This document shows, in pieces, positions 18,201 to 26,768 of a stretch of 33,949 nt of DNA. This DNA is from Aurantiacibacter xanthus (lineage in GTDB: Bacteria; Pseudomonadota; Alphaproteobacteria; Sphingomonadales; Sphingomonadaceae). The stretch lies in assembly GCF_003584015.1 (NCBI RefSeq), contig NZ_QXFM01000074.1:1-33949 (forward strand), in the 5' to 3' direction. Both the position numbers and the translations under genes were made by a program. How positions within the stretch are numbered: position 1 is the stretch's first letter; each line of letters starts with the position of its first letter. The notes under the pieces are model-generated. The model was given only the letters and a program-made list of their open reading frames with translations, was not told the origin of the DNA and ran no database searches.

Positions 18201-18740
18201 GAGGCCCGCTTCGAGCCCGCTCGGGTAGATATCGAAGATCGACCCGCGCACCGCGAACTCGCCGGTATCCACCACCGTATCGGTGCGCGAATAGCCTTGC
18301 CGTTGGAGCAGCGCGGCGAGGCTCTCGTGGCCGATGCTCACGCCCGGTTTCAGCTCGCGCACCGCCTCGCGGATGCGGAACGGGGTGAGCACGCGCTGCA
18401 GCACGGCGTTGATCGTGGTGACCAGCAATTGCGTGCCCGGCTTGCCCTGTTGCAGCCGGTACAGCGCCGACAACCGCCGCGCGCTGACCGAGAGGGCGGG
18501 GCTGGCGCGGTCATAAGGAAGGCAGTCCCACGCGGGGAACTCGATCACCTCCAGCTCGGGCGCGAAATATTGCGCGGCATCGGCCACGGCGCGCATCGCC
18601 GCATCGTCGGGCGCGACGAACACCGCGCGGCCTTTGGAGGCGCGCGTGAGGTCCGCAAGCACCAGCGGCTGCGCCCCGCGCACCAGCGAGGACAGCGTGA
18701 GCGGTGTGTCCGCCGAGAGGATGCGGGAGATGTCGGGCAT
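15261..18740 (-). CDS. mfd: Transcription-repair coupling factor Mfd
   Basis: The 1159-residue DNA translocase removes RNA polymerase stalled at lesions and recruits UvrA. The N-terminal part resembles the UvrB-like domain (FPAWDCLPYDRASP). The RNA-polymerase interaction region begins at LRRGDLVVHVDHGIGKYLGLE. The helicase motifs follow: Walker A GDVGFGKTEVA with Lys640, DEEQRFGV, TATPIPRTLQMAMSG and LRGRVGRS. Length is normal for the family. It is downstream of sdhE with a 37-bp gap and the two are probably co-transcribed. The convergent acetyltransferase gene is separated from it by repeat copy C. Confidence 0.97.
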   Translation of the reverse strand: MPDISRILSADTPLTLSSLVRGAQPLVLADLTRASKGRAVFVAPDDAAMRAVADAAQYFAPELEVIEFPAWDCLPYDRASPALSVSARRLSALYRLQQGKPGTQLLVTTINAVLQRVLTPFRIREAVRELKPGVSIGHESLAALLQRQGYSRTDTVVDTGEFAVRGSIFDIYPSGLEAGLRLDFFGDELESLRLFDPSTQRTTEVVDSHLLLPASEALLDDDTIKRFRSRYRERFGAAATQDPLYEAVSEGRRLAGMEHWLPLFEDRLATLFDHLAPADVLVMEAGAVSAMEERLKDIADYHRQRGEVAGQAKGSYRPLATADLYLAPDEASGLFARWPAHVADQFARPEDAKSLDFGFRSARDFTPERSRGENVYEAAAKHLTAVGKQGKRPLLAAYSQGSRARIVSILEEAGAPATLAASWQEALGQSAKGRLAAMVLPLDTGFANDDIELITEQDLLGDRLVRRRKKKKDADAFLAELQALRRGDLVVHVDHGIGKYLGLEPIAVGKSQHDCVMLEYAGGDKLYIPVENIDVLSRYGSSEEGAPLDRLGGEAWQKRRARLKERIRAIAGELMLVAAQRALRKAPVLPVDEASYNQFLDRFPWEETEDQDQAIADVLGDLESGKPMDRLVCGDVGFGKTEVALRAAFVAAMAGQQVVMVAPTTLLARQHYQNFCERFAGFPLRIGRLSRLVGAKEAKDTRDALAAGTMDVVIGTHAILSKNTKFKNLGLVLVDEEQRFGVNHKEKLKQLRADVHVLTLTATPIPRTLQMAMSGLRELSTIQTPPVDRLAVRTYVMEWDEMVVREALLREHHRGGQSFIVVPRISDMAEIEDWLHKTVPEVKYVTAHGQMAPSEIEERMSAFYEKKYDVLLSTTIVESGLDLPSANTIIIHRADRFGLAQLYQLRGRVGRSKIRAYAYLTTPENTALSEVAEKRLKVLGDLDSLGAGFQLASHDLDIRGAGNLLGDEQSGHIREVGFELYQSMLEDAIMAAKAGDVGLERDSTGLSPQITVDAPIMIPEDYVPDLAVRMALYRRLNQAENKGDLDAMAAEMIDRFGDLPAATKNLIRLIEVKQQAITANIAKIDVGARGTLVTFHKDDFPDPAGLLAYVERLQGTARLRPDMKLVIERAWGNPESRLNGLFQLTKGLSGIARKAAKKA

Positions 18741-18777
18741 GAGGCGTTACGCGATCGGCTGCGGCGGAGAAGGGCGC

Positions 18778-19047
18778 TCAGATGCGCACGTAATCCAGTT
18801 TGCGCAAGGCCTCCAGTTGGGGGCCGTGAAACTCGGCCGGAGCCTCGGCGGTGCCCAGCGCCCAGGCGAGGATGTCGACGTCTTCCGCATCGAGCAGCTT
18901 TTCGAACCATATGAGCTGCGCTTCGTCCCAGCCTTCGTGGAAGGTGTCGAAGAAGCAACCGATGGTGTAGTCGGCCTCGCGGGTGCCCCGGTGCCAGGCG
19001 CGGAACTTCGCGCGGGCGAGGCGGGTGGAATGGTCCGGATTGCTCAT
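18778..19047 (-). CDS. sdhE: FAD assembly factor SdhE (DUF339 family)
   Basis: The small soluble protein of 89 residues helps attach FAD covalently to succinate dehydrogenase SdhA. The family RG-x-x-E-x-D motif is visible as RGTREAD at 20-26, followed by YTIGCFFDTF and the acidic helix region (EKLLDAEDVDILAWALG). The SD is excellent, AGGAGG 5 nt before the ATG. It is first gene of the minus-strand pair with mfd and divergent from recG. The sdhE-mfd-recG neighbourhood is, as I recall, common in alphaproteobacteria. Confidence 0.9.
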   Translation of the reverse strand: MSNPDHSTRLARAKFRAWHRGTREADYTIGCFFDTFHEGWDEAQLIWFEKLLDAEDVDILAWALGTAEAPAEFHGPQLEALRKLDYVRI

Positions 19048-19067
19048 AGCCGCCTCCTAACGGGAAA

Positions 19068-19187
19068 ATCCTCCCCTGCAAGGGGAGGGGGACCGCCCGC
19101 AGGGTGGTGGAGGGGCAGGTTCGGTCTGGTCCTCGCCTGCCCCTCCACCATGCTGTGCATGGTCCCCCTCCCCGTTTCGGGGAGGAT
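19068..19187. repeat. Large inverted repeat in the sdhE/recG divergent gap
   Basis: Two arms of about 52 nt (19068-19119 and 19136-19187) are inverted copies separated by 16 nt. They share the blocks CCTCCCC, GGGGAGGGGGACC and GGTGGAGGGGCAGG, and differ at two internal points: TGCA against the complement of GTTTC, and GCCCGCAGG against ATGCTGTGCAT. Each arm also carries its own small CCTCCCC/GGGGAGG hairpin. The element occupies nearly all of the 157-bp divergent promoter region. Confidence 0.88.
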
Positions 19188-19204
19188 CGGCTAGAGGCTC
19201 ATCC

Positions 19205-21274
19205 ATGCGCCCTGAAGAGCTGAACCCCCTGTTTGCCGAGATCGACAGCCTCGATGGCATCGGCCCCAAGCTGAAGAAACCGCTCGAACGGCTCGGGCTG
19301 GAGCGGGTGCGTGACGTGCTCTATCATCTTCCCGAGCGGTTCGTGGCGCGGCGCAGCGTGGCCGATCTGGATGAGGCGCTGGTGGGCGAACAGATCGTCG
19401 TCGCGCTTACCCCCACCGAGCACCGCGCACCGCGCAATCCGGGGCGCGGGCCGTACCGGGTGCTGGCCGCCGACGCCAAGGGCAATATCTGCGCGCTGAC
19501 CTACTTCGGGCGCGCCAGCTACAATGCGAAAAAGCAGCTCCCGGTGGGCGAGAAGCGCTGGGTCGCCGGGCGGCTCGATCAATACGGCGACATGCTCCAG
19601 ATCGTGCACCCCGACCATGTTGCCGAAGACAGCGCCGGGGCGATGGGCCGCCTGATCGAGCCGATCTACCGCCTTGCCGAGGGGCTGACCCAGCCGCGCG
19701 TGGGCGCGATGGTCGAGCAGGCGCTGGCGCGGATGCCCGAGCTTGCCGAATGGATCGAGCCGGGCCTGCTGTCCCGCCAGGGCTGGCCCGCGTGGGCCGA
19801 GGCGTTGAAACTTGCGCATGCGGGCGAGGCGGCCAAGGCGCGCGACCGGCTCGCCTATGACGAGCTGTTCGCCAATGCGCTCGCGCTGATGCTGGTGCGG
19901 CAGAGCAACAAGGCGCGCAAGGGCCAGAGCCTGCAAGGCGACGGAACCCTGCGCGACAAGCTCGCGCTGCCGTTCCCACTCACCGGCGCGCAGAAACGCT
20001 CGATTGCCGAGATCACCGGCGACATGGCGCAGGCGAGCCCGATGCTGCGGCTGCTGCAAGGCGATGTCGGCGCGGGCAAGACCGTGGTGGCGCTGGAGGC
20101 GATGCTGGCGGCGGTCGAGGCGGGGGCGCAAGCCGCGCTGCTCGCACCGACCGAGATCCTCGCGCGCCAGCACTTCGAAACGCTGCGCAAGATGGCCGCG
20201 CCCACCGGGGTCGCCATCGAACTGCTGACCGGCCGCGACAAGGGCAAGGCGCGCGAGGGCATCCTGATGGGGCTGGTCGACGGCTCGGTGCAGATCCTCG
20301 TCGGCACCCACGCCATTTTCCAGCCCACGGTCAGCTACCGCAATCTCGGGCTGGTGGTGATCGACGAGCAGCACCGCTTCGGCGTCTCGCAGCGGCTGAT
20401 GCTGACGCAGAAGGGCCGCGTCACCCCGCATACCCTCGCCATGACCGCCACGCCGATCCCGCGCACCCTGGTGCTGGCGCAATATGGCGAGATGGACGTC
20501 AGCCGCCTCGACGAGATGCCGCCCGGACGCCAGCCGATCGACACCCGCGTGGTCGCGCTCGACCGGCTCAGCGATGTGGTCGAGGGTGTGGCGCGACATG
20601 TTGCATCCGGGCAACAGGCCTACTGGGTCTGCCCGATGGTGCGCGACAGCGACACCGCCAGTGACGACCTCGCCGCCGCCGAAGCGCGCTTCGCCTCGCT
20701 AAGGGAGCGGTTCGGTGAGGACGTGGTGCTGGTCCACGGCCAGCTCGCGCCCGAGCAGAAGGATGCCGCCATGGCGCGCTTCGCTGCTGGCGAGGCCAAG
20801 CTGCTGGTGGCGACCACCGTGATCGAGGTCGGGGTCGACGTGCCGAGTTCCACCCTCATGGTGATCGAACAGGCCGAGCGATTCGGCCTCGCCCAGTTGC
20901 ACCAGTTGCGGGGACGGGTGGGGCGCGGGTCCGAAAGGTCGGTCTGCCTGCTCCTGCGCAGCGGCGAGCTGTCCGAAGTCGGCAAGCAGCGTCTCGCCCT
21001 GATGCGCGAGAGCCAGGACGGGTTCTACCTCGCCGAGCAGGATCTCGAACTGCGCGGCGGCGGCGAACTGCTCGGCACGCGGCAGAGCGGCGAGGAGGGG
21101 TTTTCCATCGCCAGCCTCGAACAGGTTCAAAAGTATGGTGAAATGGCCAACGACGATGCCCGCCTGCTGGTCGAACGCGATGGCGGCCTCGACGGGCCTC
21201 GGGGCAAAGCGGCCCGCACATTGCTGTATCTGCTGGAGCGCGACTGGGGCGTACAAATGCTACGCGGCGGGTAA
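19205..21274 (+). CDS. recG: ATP-dependent DNA helicase RecG
   Basis: The 689-residue helicase reverses stalled replication forks and processes branched DNA. The N-terminus carries the helix-hairpin segment DSLDGIGPKLKKPLERLGL, then an OB-fold wedge domain (about 50-150). Walker A is GDVGAGKT at 286-293, followed by DEQHRFGVSQR, TATPIPRTLVLAQYG, the motif V region TTVIEVGVDVP, and QLRGRVGRGS. Length is normal. The ATG at 19205 fits the family start; an AGAGG about 8 nt upstream is the probable SD. Its promoter must lie in or beside the inverted repeat that fills the upstream gap. Confidence 0.97.
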   Translation: MRPEELNPLFAEIDSLDGIGPKLKKPLERLGLERVRDVLYHLPERFVARRSVADLDEALVGEQIVVALTPTEHRAPRNPGRGPYRVLAADAKGNICALTYFGRASYNAKKQLPVGEKRWVAGRLDQYGDMLQIVHPDHVAEDSAGAMGRLIEPIYRLAEGLTQPRVGAMVEQALARMPELAEWIEPGLLSRQGWPAWAEALKLAHAGEAAKARDRLAYDELFANALALMLVRQSNKARKGQSLQGDGTLRDKLALPFPLTGAQKRSIAEITGDMAQASPMLRLLQGDVGAGKTVVALEAMLAAVEAGAQAALLAPTEILARQHFETLRKMAAPTGVAIELLTGRDKGKAREGILMGLVDGSVQILVGTHAIFQPTVSYRNLGLVVIDEQHRFGVSQRLMLTQKGRVTPHTLAMTATPIPRTLVLAQYGEMDVSRLDEMPPGRQPIDTRVVALDRLSDVVEGVARHVASGQQAYWVCPMVRDSDTASDDLAAAEARFASLRERFGEDVVLVHGQLAPEQKDAAMARFAAGEAKLLVATTVIEVGVDVPSSTLMVIEQAERFGLAQLHQLRGRVGRGSERSVCLLLRSGELSEVGKQRLALMRESQDGFYLAEQDLELRGGGELLGTRQSGEEGFSIASLEQVQKYGEMANDDARLLVERDGGLDGPRGKAARTLLYLLERDWGVQMLRGG

Positions 21275-21350
21275 TTGGTAGCAGGCTAGATAATTGTTGT
21301 ATTAAGGCAACATCGCGGCTTAATCCGTGCCACATCGCGACTGCGCATTG

Positions 21351-21356
21351 TATAAT
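21351..21356 (+). promoter_or_regulatory. Candidate -10 element for the TonB-dependent receptor
   Basis: A perfect TATAAT stands out in an AT-richer 163-bp gap, 81 bp before the receptor ATG. No good -35 is found at 16-18 bp, so activation by a regulator is possible. The implied leader is about 75 nt. Confidence 0.4.
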
Positions 21357-21437
21357 CTTTGCTTCATATCAAATGCGGCTTCTCTGAAATTTGCCAGCTG
21401 CCGCTGTGCAATCAGTGTTTCAGGAAGAGGAAGTTTG

Positions 21438-23900
21438 ATGACACCCAGGAATTTCGCCCGCGCGGCCGGTCTCGGCACCGTATCGCTTGTCGCTCTTGCT
21501 GTCGCCGCTCCGGCGCTGGCACAGGATGCGGCCAAGGCCAACGATGACATGATCATCGTTACCGCCAACAAGCGCGCGCAGGACATGCAGGACGTCTCGG
21601 TGGCCGTGTCGGCCGTCGGCGGTGAACTGCTCGCCGATCGCGGCATCTCCAACCTGTCCGATATCCAGGCCGCCGTGCCGTCGGTCACCTTCGGCAACGA
21701 CTTCAACCAGGCCAAGGTGTTCATCCGCGGCGTGGGCGCCAACACCTCGACCACCGGGTCGAGCACCGGTGTCGCCATGCACGTCGATGGCGCCTATGTC
21801 GCCCGCGCCGAAGCGCAGCTGACCTCGATGTTCGATCTTGAGCGCGTCGAAGTGCTGCGCGGCCCGCAGGGCAGCCTCTATGGCCGCAACGCGGTTGGCG
21901 GCTCGATCAACCTCATCACCAAGAAGCCGACCGACTACCTGACGGTCGATGCCCAGTTCACGCTCGGCAACTATGAGACGAAGTCGGCGGAAGTCGGCAT
22001 CGGCGGCCCGATCACCGATGGCATCATGTTCCGTCTGGCCGGCCGCGTCGATGAGCGTGCCGGTTACGGCGTCGATCCGGTCCATGGCTGGGACGTCGAC
22101 GACAGCTCGCGCAAGATGGTTCGCGGACAGCTGCTGTTCGACTTCGATCAGGGCTGGGACCTGCTGCTCAGCGCCGAGTATTTCGCTCAGGACGACAACT
22201 CGGGCGCGGTGCACTATTTCGCGCCTGCCTTCCCCGGTGTGGCGCGTCTTGCCCCGATCGGCACCGGCGGCTTTGCGGCCAACCCGCGCGATCTTTCGAG
22301 CGACGAGCCGCCCTCGGTCAATACCGAAACCTATTCGCTCAGCGCCAACCTCGGCATCGATCTGAGCGACAGCCTGCGGCTGACCAACCTTGCCAACTAT
22401 CGCAAGTTCGACAGCCAGCTGATCCAGGATCTGGATACCTCGGCCGTGGTGAACCAGCTCCCGAACGCCACCACCATGCAGGTCCGCACGATCGATGCCG
22501 AGCAGTTCTCGAACGAACTGCAGCTGGCGATCGATACCGACTTCGTCACCGGTGTGGCCGGGCTCTACTACTTCAACGAGCGCCAGAAGCCGCGTGACAC
22601 TGTCGGCTTCTCGAGCACGACCGGCATGCCCGGCAACATCAACACGCTGGCCACGCGCCCGGTCGGGTTGGACGGGGCTCCGCCCAGCGCCGCCCTGATC
22701 GGCTCGGTCTCGCTGGCCGATGCGCTCTATATGTGCGGCTTCCGGCCCGGTGCCTCGCCCAACCGCGTGTGCCTGCGCTCGAACCTCGGCACCGAAGCCT
22801 ATGCGGCCTTCGGTCAGCTGAACTTCGACATGGGCAAGTTCGGCCTCGATGGCGTGTCGATCAAGCTCGGTGGTCGCTGGAGCCATGAAGAGGTCGACAG
22901 CCGCAACCCGTCGATCATCCTCACCGCCAATGCCAACCCGGCTGCGGCGGCGGTCATCGTCACCACCAACGAGGGCACTTTCCGCGAGCGGACCTTCGAG
23001 GACTTTACCCCCGAAGCCGGCATCAGCTGGGCGCCGAACACGGACATGCTGTTCTATTACACCTATTCGGAAGGCTTCAAGGCCGGCTCGGGTGAGAACG
23101 CCGCCGGTTCGACCACCATTGTCGACCCCGAAAGCGTGGTGAACCACGAAATCGGCGCCAAGCTGCAGCTGTTCGACCGCATGCTGACGCTGAACCTTGC
23201 CGGTTACACCTACAATCTGAAGGGTCTGCAGATCAACAAGACCGTGGGTGGCGGCCCCGCCGGCTTCAAGACGATCTTCGAGAACGCTGCCGAAACCAGC
23301 GCGACCGGGTTCGAAGCCGATTTCTCGTTCCGTCCGGTGGATATCTTCCGCCTGTCGGGCGGTCTGAGCTACACCGACAGCAAGTACGACGATTTCGTCA
23401 CGCAAGACCCGCTCGATCCGCGCAACGTGGAGCAGCCGGGTCAGGCAAACTACGATCCGGTGACGAATCCCGACCCGACCGCTTTCGGCGCCCCGTGTTC
23501 GCCGGACGCGCTCAACGCGAACGGCCCCTGCAACATCCAGCTGGCCGGCAACCCGACGCGCAATACGCCCGAATGGTCGTATAACCTGCGCGCCGAGCTT
23601 GATGCCTCGCAGGATCTGATGGGCGGTACGCTCACCATCGCTGGTGACATGTATGGCCGTTCGGACGTGTTCTTCACCGAGTTCCACCGTCTGGTGGAAG
23701 GCTCGGAGGCCTACACGATGTTCGACGCCTCGCTGCGTTGGGAGGACAACAACGGCGGGCTCTACGCGCTGGCCTATGTCCGCAACATCGGCGACACGCT
23801 GCGCCGGTCGAGCACCTTCGCGCTGTCGACGGGCCGCGTGATCGGCGCGACTTACCTGCCGCCGCGCACCTATGGCCTGACGCTGGGCTATCGCTTCTAA
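21438..23900 (+). CDS. TonB-dependent outer-membrane receptor
   Basis: 820 residues. Signal peptide 1-29 (hydrophobic run LGTVSLVALAVAAPALAQ). A TonB-box-like stretch DDMIIVTANKR is followed by the plug domain (QDVSVAVSAVGGELL to RVEVLRGPQGSLYGRNAVGGSINLITKKP). The beta barrel ends with an aromatic C-terminus (RTYGLTLGYRF). Such receptors import siderophores, vitamins, glycans or aromatics; the ligand cannot be inferred, and neither a sigma/anti-sigma pair nor a siderophore locus is nearby. The ATG at 21438 has the SD AAGAGGAAG (21424-21432); the frame is open further upstream without signal-peptide features. Its transcript is closed by a strong terminator at 23942. Confidence 0.95.
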   Translation: MTPRNFARAAGLGTVSLVALAVAAPALAQDAAKANDDMIIVTANKRAQDMQDVSVAVSAVGGELLADRGISNLSDIQAAVPSVTFGNDFNQAKVFIRGVGANTSTTGSSTGVAMHVDGAYVARAEAQLTSMFDLERVEVLRGPQGSLYGRNAVGGSINLITKKPTDYLTVDAQFTLGNYETKSAEVGIGGPITDGIMFRLAGRVDERAGYGVDPVHGWDVDDSSRKMVRGQLLFDFDQGWDLLLSAEYFAQDDNSGAVHYFAPAFPGVARLAPIGTGGFAANPRDLSSDEPPSVNTETYSLSANLGIDLSDSLRLTNLANYRKFDSQLIQDLDTSAVVNQLPNATTMQVRTIDAEQFSNELQLAIDTDFVTGVAGLYYFNERQKPRDTVGFSSTTGMPGNINTLATRPVGLDGAPPSAALIGSVSLADALYMCGFRPGASPNRVCLRSNLGTEAYAAFGQLNFDMGKFGLDGVSIKLGGRWSHEEVDSRNPSIILTANANPAAAAVIVTTNEGTFRERTFEDFTPEAGISWAPNTDMLFYYTYSEGFKAGSGENAAGSTTIVDPESVVNHEIGAKLQLFDRMLTLNLAGYTYNLKGLQINKTVGGGPAGFKTIFENAAETSATGFEADFSFRPVDIFRLSGGLSYTDSKYDDFVTQDPLDPRNVEQPGQANYDPVTNPDPTAFGAPCSPDALNANGPCNIQLAGNPTRNTPEWSYNLRAELDASQDLMGGTLTIAGDMYGRSDVFFTEFHRLVEGSEAYTMFDASLRWEDNNGGLYALAYVRNIGDTLRRSSTFALSTGRVIGATYLPPRTYGLTLGYRF

Positions 23901-23941
23901 GCGAGTTGCTGCCGGGGTGGGCGACCATCCCGGCGCACAGC

Positions 23942-23975
23942 AAAAAGGCGCTCCCTCACCAGGGGGCGCCTTTTT
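23942..23975. terminator. Strong intrinsic terminator after the TonB-dependent receptor
   Basis: A 15-bp stem with one G-U pair and loop CACC. AAAAAGGCGC on the left pairs with GCGCCTTTTT on the right. The flanking A and T runs make it look functional on both strands. Confidence 0.92.
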
Positions 23976-24072
23976 CGCGTCCGGGGCCAGCAGTCGGTGG
24001 CGACGTGGCTCTTGCCAGCATGGCGCTGCGGCCCCACATGGGCGGACAAAATCAACCGGAAGAGAGAGCCCG

Positions 24073-25425
24073 ATGACCACCCAGCCAACCGCCGCCGATC
24101 TTGCCGCCGATATCCAGCGCGTGTTCGCCGCGCAGCAGGAGCACCAGTGGGAGGTCAAGGCGTCAAGCGCCGAGACACGCAAGGCCAAGCTGGCGAAGCT
24201 GAAAGAGGTGATCGGCGCGCGGGCGGAGGAGATCATCGCCGCCGTGCGCGAGGACACCCGCAAGCCCGAAGGCGAAATCCGGGTGACCGAGGTGCTCAAC
24301 ATCCTCGGCAATATCCAGCGCAACATCGACAGCCTCGACGACTGGATGAAACCGACCGAGGTCGGCTCCTCCTCCAACCCCGACGACAAGGCCGAGATTA
24401 TCTATGAGGCGCGCGGGGTGTGCCTGATCCTCGGCCCGTGGAATTTTCCGCTCGGCCTCACCTTCGGCCCGCTGGCAGCGGCGGTGGCAGCGGGCAACGT
24501 GTGTATGCTCAAGTTGACCGACCTCTGCCCGGCGACGGCAAGGATCGCCAAGTCCATTGTCGAAGAGGTGTTCGACGAGAACGAAGCCGCCGTGTTCGAA
24601 GGCGATGTGAGCGTGGCCGAGGCACTGCTCGATCTGCCGTTCAACCACATCTTCTTCACCGGCAGCACAAAGGTCGGCAGGATCGTGATGGCGGCAGCGG
24701 CCAAGAACCTTGCCAGCATTACGCTGGAGCTGGGCGGCAAGTCGCCGGTCATCATCGACGAGGGTGCCGATGTCGCCGCCATCGGCGCGGCGCTGGCCGG
24801 AGCCAAGCAGTTCAACGGCGGGCAGGCCTGCATCTGCCCCGACTACGTGTTCGTGAAGGAAGCGCAGAAGCAGGCGCTGGTCGAAGCCTTCGCCAGCAAT
24901 GTGCAGAACAACCTCTACGAGGACGGCGAGATCAGGCACGAGGCCATCGCGCAGGTCGTCAACAAGGGCAACTTCGCGCGGGTGAAAGGCCTGTTCGACG
25001 ATGCCCTGGCCAAGGGCGCCAAGGTCGCCGTGGGCGGCACGTTCGAGGAGGACACGCTGACCGTCCACCCGACCATGCTCACCGACGTGACCCCGCAGAT
25101 GACGATCCTGCAGGAGGAAATCTTCGCCCCGCTGCTGCCGGTGATGACCTACGACACTCTCGATCAGGCGATCGGCTACATCGAGGCGCGCGACAAGCCG
25201 CTCGCGCTCTATGTGTTCAGCCCGAATGACGAAACGGTCGAGAAGGTGCTCCAGCGCACCAGCTCGGGCGGGGTGACGGTGAACGGGGTGTTCTCGCACT
25301 ATCTGGAAAACAACCTGCCGTTCGGCGGGGTGAATGCCAGCGGCACGGGCTCGTATCACGGCTATTTCGGGTTCAAGGCCTTCAGCCACGAGCGCGCGGT
25401 CTATCGCCATATGCCCTCTGCCTGA
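24073..25425 (+). CDS. Aldehyde dehydrogenase, class 3-like (coniferyl aldehyde dehydrogenase type)
   Basis: The 450-residue NAD(P)-dependent enzyme oxidises aldehydes to acids. Conserved pieces are PWNFP (122-126), FTGST (195-199), the general base Glu219 in TLELGGKSP and the catalytic Cys253 in NGGQACICPDY. The C-terminus (SYHGYFGFKAFSHERAV) and the short length match class 3 and coniferyl-type enzymes, with short N- and C-terminal extensions. Two points are less usual: LKLTD where many have a KPSE, and a second Cys at 255. The SD is the purine run before ATG 24073. It stands alone between a terminator and a downstream hairpin, and its natural aldehyde is unknown. Confidence 0.93.
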   Translation: MTTQPTAADLAADIQRVFAAQQEHQWEVKASSAETRKAKLAKLKEVIGARAEEIIAAVREDTRKPEGEIRVTEVLNILGNIQRNIDSLDDWMKPTEVGSSSNPDDKAEIIYEARGVCLILGPWNFPLGLTFGPLAAAVAAGNVCMLKLTDLCPATARIAKSIVEEVFDENEAAVFEGDVSVAEALLDLPFNHIFFTGSTKVGRIVMAAAAKNLASITLELGGKSPVIIDEGADVAAIGAALAGAKQFNGGQACICPDYVFVKEAQKQALVEAFASNVQNNLYEDGEIRHEAIAQVVNKGNFARVKGLFDDALAKGAKVAVGGTFEEDTLTVHPTMLTDVTPQMTILQEEIFAPLLPVMTYDTLDQAIGYIEARDKPLALYVFSPNDETVEKVLQRTSSGGVTVNGVFSHYLENNLPFGGVNASGTGSYHGYFGFKAFSHERAVYRHMPSA

Positions 25426-25438
25426 TCCGGCGCATAGT

Positions 25439-25484
25439 GGCCGCAAGGCCCGGCTTTTCCATTGCGGGGGCCGGGCTTGCGGCC
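25439..25484 (+). terminator. Hairpin after the aldehyde dehydrogenase gene
   Basis: GGCCGCAAGGCCCGG (25439-25453) pairs with CCGGGCTTGCGGCC (25471-25484), leaving one bulged base and a 17-nt loop. No T-run follows, so termination would be Rho-assisted or the hairpin may protect the 3' end. Confidence 0.5.
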
Positions 25485-25526
25485 TAGACGCTTGGTAACT
25501 CCTCAATCTAACAGAAACCTGGCCCC

Positions 25527-26768
25527 TTGATCCTAAGCCCTTTCGAATGGACCGTCGCCAAGCGCTACATGCTGCCCGGTCGCGGTGAAGCCGTGATTGC
25601 GCTGGTGGCGGGCATTTCCATCACCGTCGTGATGCTGTCGGTCGCCATGCTGGTGATCGTGATGAGCGTGATGAACGGTTTCCGCGCCGAGCTGCTCGAC
25701 CGCATCACCGGGCTCAATGGCCATGCCGTGATCCAGGGCTATGGCGACAAGATCGACGACTGGCAGCAGGTGCTCGAAGTGGTGCGCGAGACCAAGGGCG
25801 TGACCAAGGCCTCGCCCATGATCGAGAAGCCGCTGCTGGCAAGCTACGAAGGGCGGGCCGACGCGGTGTTCGTGCGCGGGAACACGCCCGAAGACATCGC
25901 CGAGATGAAGGAAAATCTCGTCGCCGGTTCGCTCGACGACCTGAAGCCGGGCGAGCGCAACGTGGCCATCGGCTCGCGGCTGGCGTTTAACCTCGGGCTG
26001 CGGCTGGGCGATACGATCACGATCATCAATCCGCAGGGCCGCACCACGCCGTTCGGCACCTATCCTCGGCAGGTCGGCTATACCGTCACCGGCATCTTCG
26101 AGGTCGGGCTTTACGACTTCGACGAGCGCTTCATCATCATGCCGATCCCCAATGCGCAGACGCTGCTGTTGACGGGCGACACCATCGGCATGATCGAGGT
26201 GCAGGTCGACGATCCCGACAAGGTGGACCAGATCCTCGCTCTGGTGCAGCAGGCGATCTCGGGCCGCGCGGTGCTGACCGACTGGAAGAGCCTCAACGCC
26301 TCGCTGTTCGAGGCCTTGCAGGTCGAGCGGGTGGCCATGGCCTTCGCGCTGTCGATCATCGTGCTGGTGGCGGCGTTCAACATCCTGTCGTCGCTGGTGA
26401 TGCTGGTGCGCTCGAAAACGCGCGACATTGCGATCATGCGGACGATGGGCGCGCGGCGCAACTCGCTGATGAAGATCTTTGTCACCACCGGCTCGGCCAT
26501 CGGCGTGATCGGCACCATGGCGGGGCTGACGCTCGGCTTCGTGGTGCTCTATTTCCGCCAGTCGATCGTGAAGGTGATCGAGGTGGTGACGGGCCAGAAC
26601 CTGTGGGACCCGCAAATCCGCTTCCTGTCCGAACTGCCATCGCGCACCGATCCGTTCGAGGTGATCGCGATTGCCGGCATGGCAATGGGCCTGTCGTTCC
26701 TCGCCACGCTTTACCCGGCCTATCGTGCGGCCAACACCGATCCGGTCGAGGTGCTGCGCTATGAGTAA
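25527..26768 (+). CDS. Lipoprotein-releasing ABC transporter permease (LolC/E family)
   Basis: 413 residues with four membrane segments in the LolC/LolE arrangement. One lies near the N-terminus ([20 protein letters not shown]), then a large periplasmic domain, then three C-terminal helices of the FtsX type ([59 protein letters not shown]). With LolD it extracts mature lipoproteins from the inner membrane and passes them to LolA. The start is TTG at 25527. The family N-terminus [14 protein letters not shown] requires it, and the nearby ATG at 25546 is out of frame. Its stop overlaps lolD by 8 nt. Only one permease gene is present here, so a homodimer is likely unless a second gene lies elsewhere. 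Confidence 0.92.
   Translation: MILSPFEWTVAKRYMLPGRGEAVIALVAGISITVVMLSVAMLVIVMSVMNGFRAELLDRITGLNGHAVIQGYGDKIDDWQQVLEVVRETKGVTKASPMIEKPLLASYEGRADAVFVRGNTPEDIAEMKENLVAGSLDDLKPGERNVAIGSRLAFNLGLRLGDTITIINPQGRTTPFGTYPRQVGYTVTGIFEVGLYDFDERFIIMPIPNAQTLLLTGDTIGMIEVQVDDPDKVDQILALVQQAISGRAVLTDWKSLNASLFEALQVERVAMAFALSIIVLVAAFNILSSLVMLVRSKTRDIAIMRTMGARRNSLMKIFVTTGSAIGVIGTMAGLTLGFVVLYFRQSIVKVIEVVTGQNLWDPQIRFLSELPSRTDPFEVIAIAGMAMGLSFLATLYPAYRAANTDPVEVLRYE

Noticed and set aside
15825-18914. A 1029-codon open frame on the plus strand opposite mfd
   Set aside because: It is a shadow of the mfd gene in the opposite strand, with no recognisable domain and biased composition.
21420-24389. A 989-codon minus-strand frame opposite the TonB-dependent receptor
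   Set aside because: It covers the receptor, terminator and start of the aldehyde dehydrogenase gene; it has no SD or known motifs and is best explained by codon bias.
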